Part shown: one piece after another, positions 1 to 5,953 of the stretch | Position numbering within the stretch: the stretch's first letter is position 1 | Layout of the letters: every line of letters begins with the position of its first letter | Assembly (NCBI GenBank): GCA_002725275.1 | Contig: PBOE01000027.1 | Span: forward strand, 1 to 16,676 | From: Methanobacteriota archaeon | GTDB taxonomy: Archaea > Thermoplasmatota > Poseidoniia > Poseidoniales > Poseidoniaceae | DNA: 16,676 bases | Direction: 5' to 3' | Position numbers and translations under genes: made by a program | The notes under the pieces: model-generated | What the model saw: only the letters and a program-made list of their open reading frames with translations | The model's database searches: none | What the model was told of the DNA's origin: nothing

Positions 1-1197
1 CTCGAGCACGTCGGCGTAGGCGATGTTGTCCTTGACGTGGATCACGGCTTCGTAAGCGTGGGTGTTCACGACGTTGTTCCCGTCGTCAAGGTCCATGCCG
101 ACGACCATGGCCAAGCGGTCCACACCGGCTCGCAACGAACAGAGATCGTCGGCCAGTTTGGGTGGTAGCATCGGCAGCACGGTGTGGGGCAAATAGACGG
201 AGGTCGCTCGTGCAGCCGCCGAACGGTCGAGCGCGGTGCCGGCCTGCACGTAATGCGCCACGTCAGCAATCGCCACCCACAGCGTTCGCTGACCGTTGTC
301 GTTCACGAGGCACACCGCATCGTCGAAATCCTTGGCGTCGGGCGGGTCAATGGTCACCAGTGGAAGATGACGCAAATCGGTGCGCCCACCTGCGACCTCC
401 TCGTCGCCGGCCACTTCGCCCAAGGTGTCGGCGTGGTCCACCAGGGTGACGTCGTAGGTCCGCGGGAAGGGGTTGCGGTTTTCACGTCGTCGCCCTTCCA
501 GGCGGGCGTCCAACAGTTCCCGGGTCGTCCAGCGGCCGGCCTGCATCAGCAGCAGGGCCATGGCCGGTTCGTCTTCTGGAAAACGAAGACCTGAGCGGAC
601 CGCTGCGCATTTTCGAGCCTCACGGACGAGATCGAAGCCCTGCATGGAGGTGCATCCTTCGTCGTCCAACGCATAGGCCTCGGGCAGCGATTCGCCCAGC
701 AGCATGGCTTCCCAGACATCCTCGAGCAGGCGGTACATCTCGACGTCGGCCTCACTGGCGTCCTGCGTTGTCAGCGGTGGTCGTCCGTGGAGCGGCGTTT
801 CGCCTTTCCCGGCGTGGCGGCTGAAGAAATTCTTCCATCGACTGACGGCGGTTTCCAGCGTATCAAGGGAGGCTTTGGACCGGAACCGGACGGCTTTGTC
901 TGCGTCGGGCAGGATGTACGTGGCTTCCTTTCGACCGTGGGCGAGGGCTTCGTTCACCTTGCTGAGCAGGGCGCGTTCCGCTTTGGGGTCGGCACGGAAT
1001 TGACCGGCGAGACGTTCTTTTTCGGTGATCCACGCAGCGATGGTTTCCCCTGTCCAGGCCCGCTTCCAGTGCTCCTCGCCGAAATGCTGAGTGACTCGAC
1101 GCCACAAGCGTTCATCGGGTGGCGTTTGCGGCCCCTTGTTCTGCTTGCGCTGACGGTTGTTGTTGCGCCCGCGTCCACGGTGCCGTCCTCCCGCCAT
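1..1197 (-). CDS. RNB-domain exoribonuclease (RNase II/R family), 3' part beyond the window
   Basis: Reading the minus strand from ATG at 1197 gives 399 codons without a stop, open at the left edge. Residues about 280-399 are the start of an RNB catalytic domain: TIDPPDAKDFDDAV carries the acidic metal-binding set (D284, D290, D292, D293), followed by WVAIADVAHYV and LPMLPPKLADDLCSL, both RNB hallmarks. The family degrades RNA processively from the 3' end in the cytoplasm. The first 20 residues are Gly/Arg/Asn-rich and basic, and residues about 25-275 are mostly helical with no recognisable cold-shock RNA-binding domain, unlike bacterial RNase R. The ATG lies 40 bases after the dnaJ stop, so co-transcription is likely; I see no clear Shine-Dalgarno site. 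The RNB assignment is firm, but the missing C-terminus prevents choosing between RNase II and RNase R. Confidence 0.9.
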   Translation of the reverse strand, partial: MAGGRHRGRGRNNNRQRKQNKGPQTPPDERLWRRVTQHFGEEHWKRAWTGETIAAWITEKERLAGQFRADPKAERALLSKVNEALAHGRKEATYILPDADKAVRFRSKASLDTLETAVSRWKNFFSRHAGKGETPLHGRPPLTTQDASEADVEMYRLLEDVWEAMLLGESLPEAYALDDEGCTSMQGFDLVREARKCAAVRSGLRFPEDEPAMALLLMQAGRWTTRELLDARLEGRRRENRNPFPRTYDVTLVDHADTLGEVAGDEEVAGGRTDLRHLPLVTIDPPDAKDFDDAVCLVNDNGQRTLWVAIADVAHYVQAGTALDRSAAARATSVYLPHTVLPMLPPKLADDLCSLRAGVDRLAMVVGMDLDDGNNVVNTHAYEAVIHVKDNIAYADVLE

Positions 1198-1236
1198 GAG
1201 CCGAGGGTCCGGTTGAGGTTAGATGAAGGCAACGAT

Positions 1237-2145
1237 TCACAGCCCGGCCGACCCAAGGTCCTCCAGCGCTTGACGCTGGGCGTCGGTGAGGGTTTCCGGT
1301 TCGGCCAGCACGAATTCAAGGGTCAAATCCCCGCCGTTGTAGCCGGCCTTGGCCATGCGACGGCGGTCGCCCACCTGGGTCATGGCGTCCACCGACAACT
1401 TCCCGGTTTTGCCGGAGAGCAATTTCACGCTGACTTTGCCACCCAGCATCATAACCGAGTAGGGCACGGGCACTTCCTGCACCAGCTGGTCGCCTTCCCA
1501 GCGGTAGGCCTCGCCCGCATCGATGCGAACGGTCACCACGACATCGCCGCGCTCACCTTCAGGGTGGTCGTGGCCCTGGCCCTTGAGCGTCCGGGTTGTG
1601 CCGTGCGTTACCCCGGCCTCGAGGCGAAGTTTGAGCGTGGTCCGCTTGGTCTCCATGCTCGTGCCTTGGCGCTTGAATCGCTTGTAGGAGAAGGTGAATT
1701 CGCCGCCCTCAGCGGCCTGTTCCATGGTGATGTCGAGGCCGACGTTGATGCTCGCTGCCTTGGGTTGCTGGCGTGGGGCTGAACGCGGCGGTTGTCGGGG
1801 CATGCCGCCCATGCCGCCCCCACCGCCGAACATCTGGCCAAGAATGTCCTCGAAGCCGCCACCGCCCATGCCGCCGAAATTCATCGTGGGCCCACCGCGT
1901 CCACGGCCGCCGCCACCGAACATGTTGCGCATCTGCTCTTGCTGGTCGAACTCTCGGCGAGCCTCGGAGGTGCCGATGGCGTCGTAGGCAGCCTGCACTT
2001 CCTTGAATTTGGCTTCCGCACCGGCGTCACCTTGGTTGCGATCGGGGTGGTACTGGCGGGCAAGTTTGCGAAACGCACGCTTGATTTCACCGTCACTGGC
2101 CTGGCGACTGACGCCCAGCACCTCGTACGGGTTTCGTTCCGCCAT
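1237..2145 (-). CDS. dnaJ: DnaJ-type co-chaperone without zinc fingers (type II J protein)
   Basis: The 302-residue product starts with a J domain (residues about 5-68) holding the HPD motif at 33-35, which stimulates the ATPase of DnaK/Hsp70. A Gly/Phe/Met-rich linker follows (about 75-125), then a substrate-binding C-terminal region (about 130-302) starting ASINVGLDITMEQAAEGGEF. The protein contains no cysteine, so the CxxCxGxG zinc-binding domain of classical DnaJ is absent, as in CbpA or eukaryotic type II proteins. ATG at 2145 is chosen because the J domain starts right after it; an in-frame GTG at 2163 would add six residues. GGTGAGG lies 3 bases before the ATG. No dnaK or grpE is in the window. 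The gene follows the membrane-protein gene by 61 bases and precedes the RNB gene by 39. Confidence 0.93.
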   Translation of the reverse strand: MAERNPYEVLGVSRQASDGEIKRAFRKLARQYHPDRNQGDAGAEAKFKEVQAAYDAIGTSEARREFDQQEQMRNMFGGGGRGRGGPTMNFGGMGGGGFEDILGQMFGGGGGMGGMPRQPPRSAPRQQPKAASINVGLDITMEQAAEGGEFTFSYKRFKRQGTSMETKRTTLKLRLEAGVTHGTTRTLKGQGHDHPEGERGDVVVTVRIDAGEAYRWEGDQLVQEVPVPYSVMMLGGKVSVKLLSGKTGKLSVDAMTQVGDRRRMAKAGYNGGDLTLEFVLAEPETLTDAQRQALEDLGSAGL

Positions 2146-2206
2146 CGGCCTCACCGGCCCCACTGTCCCACATCAACCCTCCCCTTTGGTGGGGGTTGTG
2201 ACCCGT

Positions 2207-3073
2207 TCAGACGGGTGGCCAGGGGGACTGCGTGTCGGTCGTTGGCTGGTTGGCCGGAGGGGCGGGGGGTGGCATGGTCTGTTGTGCGGGTGCAGGTGCT
2301 GGCGCTGAAACGGGTGGCGGTGTCGGCTGGGCGACCGGTGCGACGGGCGGTGCCGCCACGGGTGCAGGTGTGACCGGTTCGGGCGCCATCGGCTGAACGA
2401 CCGGTGCGGGGGCAGCGGCCGCCATCGGTGCGGGCGTAGGTTGTGCGGCAGGGGCGGTGGCTGAGGCGAGCATGGTGGCTTGTCGGCCGCCCAGGACTTG
2501 GGTTTGGCGCTGTTCCACAAAGGTCTCCCCGAGGGAGGCGCTGCTGATCAGCGAGTTGACGTACGCGATGGTGCTTTCCACCCGTTTGATGTCAACCCCG
2601 ACGCCTTCCAGCACCGAGGCTTTGAACGCAAAACCGTACGTGCCGCCGCCGCTGGTTTCAAAGCCCATGAACATGGTTTTCTGCAGGTAGTAGTAGAGCA
2701 GACCGACCAGGGCCAAGAAGGCGAAGATGCCGAAGAAGGCGCCACCGTCTTCCGTGAAGGCGAACGAGAGCCCAGCGAAGAGCATCAGCCCTGAGAACAC
2801 CAGAGCCCAAAACGGCTTCTTGTAGCCGCCGACGAAGGCGCCGATGTTGGCCAGCGGTGTGGAGACTTGGTTCATGCCAAACACGGATGAATTTTGGAAC
2901 GAAATCGACCCTCGCGTCACTCGCAGGGAACTGTTCGGGTCCAGCCCAACGATCGTGAGGAGGAAACTCACAAGGCCGGGTTGTCGTGCTTCAATCCAGA
3001 CGTTTGCTCCGGACGTTCCTGTTTCGTCGATTTGGAACCTCCTTAGCACCAACGGTGCGCCACCAATGTTCAT
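2207..3073 (-). CDS. Two-helix membrane protein with Pro/Ala-rich tail, function unknown
   Basis: The 288-residue product is not recognised as a named family. Residues 1-80 are soluble and beta-rich (for example VTRGSISFQNSSVFG), which could be a small PH-like fold interrupted by the membrane segments. Two hydrophobic helices follow at about 88-106 and 111-130, then a short conserved-looking soluble stretch (about 138-200) and a low-complexity tail rich in Pro, Ala, Val and Gln from about 207 to the end. ATG at 3073 is the first start of this frame; the only promoter-like signal is a weak T-rich stretch (TTTTT on the minus strand) at 3096-3100. It is the first gene of the leftward group with dnaJ and the RNB gene. 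The coding call is solid from the membrane pattern and composition; function is open. Confidence 0.75.
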   Translation of the reverse strand: MNIGGAPLVLRRFQIDETGTSGANVWIEARQPGLVSFLLTIVGLDPNSSLRVTRGSISFQNSSVFGMNQVSTPLANIGAFVGGYKKPFWALVFSGLMLFAGLSFAFTEDGGAFFGIFAFLALVGLLYYYLQKTMFMGFETSGGGTYGFAFKASVLEGVGVDIKRVESTIAYVNSLISSASLGETFVEQRQTQVLGGRQATMLASATAPAAQPTPAPMAAAAPAPVVQPMAPEPVTPAPVAAPPVAPVAQPTPPPVSAPAPAPAQQTMPPPAPPANQPTTDTQSPWPPV

Positions 3074-3124
3074 GCGTCGCCTTCAACGCTGAGGCAAAAA
3101 GAACGTTTCGTCGCTACGGAGCCG

Positions 3125-3131
3125 TTATAAT
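3125..3131 (+). promoter_or_regulatory. TATA box of the secE-spt5 operon
   Basis: TTATAAT is the only A+T-rich hexamer-like element in this G+C-rich gap. With the usual archaeal spacing of about 26 bases, transcription would start near 3154, leaving a leader of roughly 14 bases that contains GAGG at 3157-3160, a Shine-Dalgarno-like site 7 bases before the secE ATG. Unlike most other genes here, this operon therefore appears to have a short leader. Confidence 0.6.
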
Positions 3132-3167
3132 GAGGGGGTTGGTGGCTCGGTAGGCTGAGGTTAGACC

Positions 3168-3440
3168 ATGTCTGACGAATCGAACGCCAACAAGACCTTC
3201 GAGATGAAGGTCCAAGAGCAGCAGGATAAGATTGAGGCCCAGTTCCGCAAGATTACCCGTGGCTCCTGGGCCCGTATCATCCGCATGGCGCGCAAGCCGT
3301 CCAAGCAGGAATTCCGTCAAACGGCGATCATCTGCGGCATTGGCCTGTTCGTGCTGGGCGCCATCGGGTTTGCCATCTTGGTGCTCATGGACAACTTCCT
3401 GCCTTGGCTGATTCACGATGTCTTTGGCATCGGGAACTGA
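3168..3440 (+). CDS. secE: Protein translocase subunit SecE / Sec61 gamma
   Basis: The 90-residue protein has the archaeal SecE/Sec61-gamma layout: a charged N-terminal amphipathic region, the conserved stretch ARIIRMARKPSKQEF at about residues 38-52, and a single C-terminal membrane helix (about 55-76). It clamps the SecY channel in the cytoplasmic membrane for protein export and insertion. The N-terminal extension of about 35 residues (rich in Glu, Gln and Lys) makes it longer than the usual 55-70-residue archaeal form. The spt5 ATG follows 18 bases after its stop, the arrangement common to most Archaea. GAGG at 3157-3160 supports the ATG start. Confidence 0.92.
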   Translation: MSDESNANKTFEMKVQEQQDKIEAQFRKITRGSWARIIRMARKPSKQEFRQTAIICGIGLFVLGAIGFAILVLMDNFLPWLIHDVFGIGN

Positions 3441-3458
3441 ATCGGAGCGTGATTGAAA

Positions 3459-4376
3459 ATGACGGAAGCATTCGTAGCCTTTGTTCGCTTTGAAGAAAAA
3501 TTGCTGTTGCTCAAGCGCAACAGCAGCACCGAGCACTTCCCCGACCTCTGGGACGGTGTTTGGGGCGTCGCTGACACCCCCGAGGAAGTCCTCGATCGTG
3601 TGGCTCAATCCACCGGCATTCCCGTCGACGATCTGCACTACCACGGCACCGGCCCAGAGCGCGGCATCGACATGGGTCGCAACCTCGTGGACGTGATGCC
3701 CATTCTCGTCGTCTCCAAGAGCGACGAGGTCAACCCCTCAGGCATCTACACCCGAGCCGAGTGGGTCGACCCCGGCACCATCAAAGACTACAACTGCATC
3801 TTTTCCGACCTCGACATGGAAAACGCTCACGGCCTGTTCCGTGAGATGTACGGCAGCGTCGGTTCGTTCCTCTACATCGTGAAAACCGCCATCAACTCCG
3901 AGCAGCGTGTCGCTGACGAAATGTACGCTCGCCTCCACGGCAGCGGCTCGATGGTGGCGCTTCAGAGCGAGATCATGTCCATTCTCCACCCGCCCGCCAT
4001 GCGCGGCTACGTGTTCGTCGAATCCAGTGCACTTCACCACGTGGAGAAACTCATCGGCCGCTCCGGTGGACGTGACCCGTCGGCCCGCCGAGGCATCAAC
4101 CAATCTCCGCTCAAGAACGCCAAGAGCGTGCTTCCCGGGGAAGCCCCGCTCGAGGACATTCTGCCCTACCTGGAACCCAAGGCCGTCACCAGCGGCATCG
4201 AAGTCGGCTGCATTGTCGAGATCGTCACGGGCGCTTTCAAGGGCGAAAAGGCCCGCATCACCAGCGTGTCCGAATCCAAGGAAGAGGTCAGCATGGAGCT
4301 GTACGAGCAAATCATCCCGATGACGCTCAACATGCGCGGCGACCACGTTCGAGTCATCGAGCGCGTCGGCGAGTGA
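3459..4376 (+). CDS. spt5: Transcription elongation factor Spt5 (NGN-KOW) with N-terminal Nudix-like domain
   Basis: The 305-residue product is about twice the usual length of archaeal Spt5 (near 150). Residues about 133-215 form the NGN domain, which binds the RNA polymerase clamp with Spt4 and promotes processivity (SFLYIVKTAINSEQRVADEM, then RGYVFVES). Residues about 237-300 hold the KOW domain (VGCIVEIVTGAFKGEKARI). Residues 1-125 look like a Nudix fold: LLLLKR at 15-20, FPDLWDG at 27-33, and a Nudix-box position ending STGI at 51-54. In that box the catalytic REUxEE reads DRVAQS, so hydrolysis is unlikely. ATG at 3459 is preferred over an in-frame TTG at 3453; GGAG lies 11 bases upstream. 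No rpl11 follows; the next gene is convergent. Spt5 is certain, the Nudix assignment is by motif only. Confidence 0.9.
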   Translation: MTEAFVAFVRFEEKLLLLKRNSSTEHFPDLWDGVWGVADTPEEVLDRVAQSTGIPVDDLHYHGTGPERGIDMGRNLVDVMPILVVSKSDEVNPSGIYTRAEWVDPGTIKDYNCIFSDLDMENAHGLFREMYGSVGSFLYIVKTAINSEQRVADEMYARLHGSGSMVALQSEIMSILHPPAMRGYVFVESSALHHVEKLIGRSGGRDPSARRGINQSPLKNAKSVLPGEAPLEDILPYLEPKAVTSGIEVGCIVEIVTGAFKGEKARITSVSESKEEVSMELYEQIIPMTLNMRGDHVRVIERVGE

Positions 4377-4406
4377 TGATTCCTCAACCGTTGACCGGAG
4401 CCGTCA

Positions 4407-5204
4407 TCAGCGAGTTTCGTCAACGTCCACCCGCACCCTTGCGGTTTTTTTATCCATGAGCAGAAGTGGACTCAAAAGGAGACCCGCCACGCAAACAATG
4501 TAGAGGCAGAAGGTATCGTCGCCGTAGTAAGCAGCCATGATGACCATGCCTGCGATGGGTTCGAGGAAAATCAACCCGAAACACACCAAGAATAGCATGT
4601 AGAGAATGAGGAACTCCGCCCTCGTAGACTTGTCAGATGAAGCGTGTTGCCTTGACCTTGCAGGTTCCTCCTCATCGCCTCCTTCTTCCAGAGGAGCGGT
4701 GACGTTCGCCTTCATGACTTCGGTGTCGTAAATGCTCGGCGGCGTGCTCTTCGTGGGAACGACAACCGTGGATGGTTGACGCTTTGGACGCGGCGGTCCG
4801 CTGGTCACCCCGATGTAGACGAAGAGGGTGCCCACGCCGATGAGGACGAGCAGCGACGTGGTGAGAACGGAAGCGTCCACGTCCGGAAAAAAACCGTACG
4901 TCAGAAATCCAAACGGCGCGGAAAACAGAGCCAACAGCCCCGCTCTGAGCAGTAACCCCTGCGGTGCTCCGACATCCGCTGGCTGCGATGCTCGCTGGTC
5001 TCGAGCCGCTTTCACGGGGGGTGGGATGTCGTTTTCTTTCTGCACCGCTTTCACGGGGGGTGGGATGTCGTTTTCTTCCTGCATCGCTTTCACGGGGGGC
5101 GAGGTGGCTGAAGCCGTCTCGGGTGGAAAGGGTCCACCTTGGAAGGTGGACGAAGGGATAACGATGGACGCCGGCGGCTGGTCAACGGCGCCTTTTCGGT
5201 CCAT
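4407..5204 (-). CDS. Four-helix membrane protein with Pro-rich N-terminus, function unknown
   Basis: The 265-residue protein matches no family I recognise. Residues 1-80 are a disordered, Pro-rich stretch with 13-residue repeats of the type ENDIPPPVKA. Hydrophobic helices lie at about 83-106, 113-135, 195-225 and 232-250, with a charged loop (about 138-193, including EEGGDEEEP) between the second and third. The start at 5204 is supported by a TATA element centred about 26 bases upstream, which implies a leaderless mRNA. Base composition is visibly less G+C-rich than in the flanking photolyase and spt5 genes. The gene at 5277-5897 has a similar layout, a similar N-terminal motif (PPASIVIPSS here, PPQPILIQGS there) and a nearly identical promoter, so the two may be diverged duplicates. 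It converges on spt5 with 30 bases between stops. Confidence 0.72.
   Translation of the reverse strand: MDRKGAVDQPPASIVIPSSTFQGGPFPPETASATSPPVKAMQEENDIPPPVKAVQKENDIPPPVKAARDQRASQPADVGAPQGLLLRAGLLALFSAPFGFLTYGFFPDVDASVLTTSLLVLIGVGTLFVYIGVTSGPPRPKRQPSTVVVPTKSTPPSIYDTEVMKANVTAPLEEGGDEEEPARSRQHASSDKSTRAEFLILYMLFLVCFGLIFLEPIAGMVIMAAYYGDDTFCLYIVCVAGLLLSPLLLMDKKTARVRVDVDETR
5007..5100. repeat. 39-base tandem repeat, about 2.4 copies, inside the 4407-5204 gene
   Basis: Units begin at 5007, 5046 and 5085, each starting CGCTTTCACGGGGGG. The first two are nearly identical over the full 39 bases and the third is partial. The period of 13 codons keeps the frame and encodes the Pro-rich repeats of the N-terminal region. 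It is probably a slippage-type expansion of a disordered segment. Confidence 0.85.
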
Positions 5205-5227
5205 GAACCCATCTCATTTCTCGAAAA

Positions 5228-5243
5228 TATAGGTCTTTTTCCG
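5228..5243 (-). promoter_or_regulatory. Promoter of the 4407-5204 gene (twin copy 1)
   Basis: The plus strand reads TATAGGTCTTTTTCCG, i.e. CGGAAAAAGACCTATA on the coding strand. The TATA part (5228-5231) is centred about 26 bases before the ATG at 5204, so transcription should start at the start codon. It matches the element at 5921-5936 at 15 of 16 positions and at the same distance from the start. Confidence 0.65.
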
Positions 5244-5276
5244 CGAAAAGGGTGAATCTACGCCAAGAACCGTGGC

Positions 5277-5897
5277 TCATGGCTTTTGCATTCCCTGCTG
5301 TATTCTTGCGATATGTTGGTTGATTTTCGCACGGTAGGCACTCGTTCCCAGAGCACCAATGAGGACGAAGACGAAGGCGAGAAAGGTCATGAAGACGGCT
5401 TCAAAGAACATACCAACAAAGAACAGGGCCCCAGCACCAAGGTACCACCCTTTCATTGCCTTCTCCGGAACGTTAGCGTTGGCTTCTTTCAAGACCTCAA
5501 TTTTTGCTTCATCCAGTGATTTCTTCCAAGACGCGTCTTTCGATAAAATGACCAAAATAAGGGCGATGCCACTTAACAACGACAAGCAGCAGAGGCCGGT
5601 CAATCCATCGTCATACATCGCATCACCTTCGGTGAAAAACAACAAGCCCATGGGGACGGCGAACACGAACAACAGCGCAGTGACGGTCATGCCGGACTGT
5701 TCGGGTTTGTTTTCAACGTAGAACTGAACCTTCGCAAGGGCAGCCTCAACGCGTGAGGACGAACCCGAGGTTGGTTGACTCGCAGACGTGTGCGACGTTT
5801 TCTTCGCCGGTTGGGTCGTTTCTGACTGCTGGATGATGGCGCTGCCCTGAATGAGAATGGGTTGAGGAGGACCGCTTTCCTTCCCCTCTTCGTCCAT
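5277..5897 (-). CDS. Four-helix membrane protein, probable distant relative of the 4407-5204 product
   Basis: Starting at ATG 5897 the product has 206 residues. The open frame extends upstream to 6083 but would then overlap the photolyase gene with unrelated-looking sequence; the TATA element at 5921 fixes 5897 as a leaderless start. Residues 1-50 are polar, Ser/Thr/Gln/Pro-rich; hydrophobic helices lie at about 69-89, 97-118, 149-167 and 168-187, and the second loop (about 120-145, KDASWKKSLDEAKIEVLKEA) is charged and helical. I recognise no family. The G+C content is lower than in neighbouring genes. Four helices, a polar N-terminus with PPQPILIQGS and the shared promoter link it to the downstream gene at 4407-5204, 72 bases away. 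The two products may act together, but nothing here shows how. Confidence 0.7.
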   Translation of the reverse strand: MDEEGKESGPPQPILIQGSAIIQQSETTQPAKKTSHTSASQPTSGSSSRVEAALAKVQFYVENKPEQSGMTVTALLFVFAVPMGLLFFTEGDAMYDDGLTGLCCLSLLSGIALILVILSKDASWKKSLDEAKIEVLKEANANVPEKAMKGWYLGAGALFFVGMFFEAVFMTFLAFVFVLIGALGTSAYRAKINQHIARIQQGMQKP

Positions 5898-5920
5898 GAC
5901 CTTGGTTTTCCGACCAAGGG

Positions 5921-5936
5921 TATAGGTCTTGTTCCG
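5921..5936 (-). promoter_or_regulatory. Promoter of the 5277-5897 gene (twin copy 2)
   Basis: The plus strand reads TATAGGTCTTGTTCCG, i.e. CGGAACAAGACCTATA on the coding strand. TATA (5921-5924) is centred about 26 bases before ATG 5897. The match to 5228-5243 covers the TATA box plus the upstream BRE and activator region, while the 23 bases between TATA and ATG differ between the two genes. Confidence 0.65.
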
Positions 5937-5953
5937 ACAGGCCGGGGTATCGT

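Noticed and set aside
787..1782. Long plus-strand open frame of 331 codons over the RNB and dnaJ genes
   Set aside because: It lies antisense to two genes with clear conserved motifs, and its translation looks like a shadow of G+C-rich coding DNA, with no domain and no promoter.
5007..5100. 39-base repeats as a CRISPR-like array
   Set aside because: Units are directly adjacent without spacers, keep a coding frame and lie within a gene.
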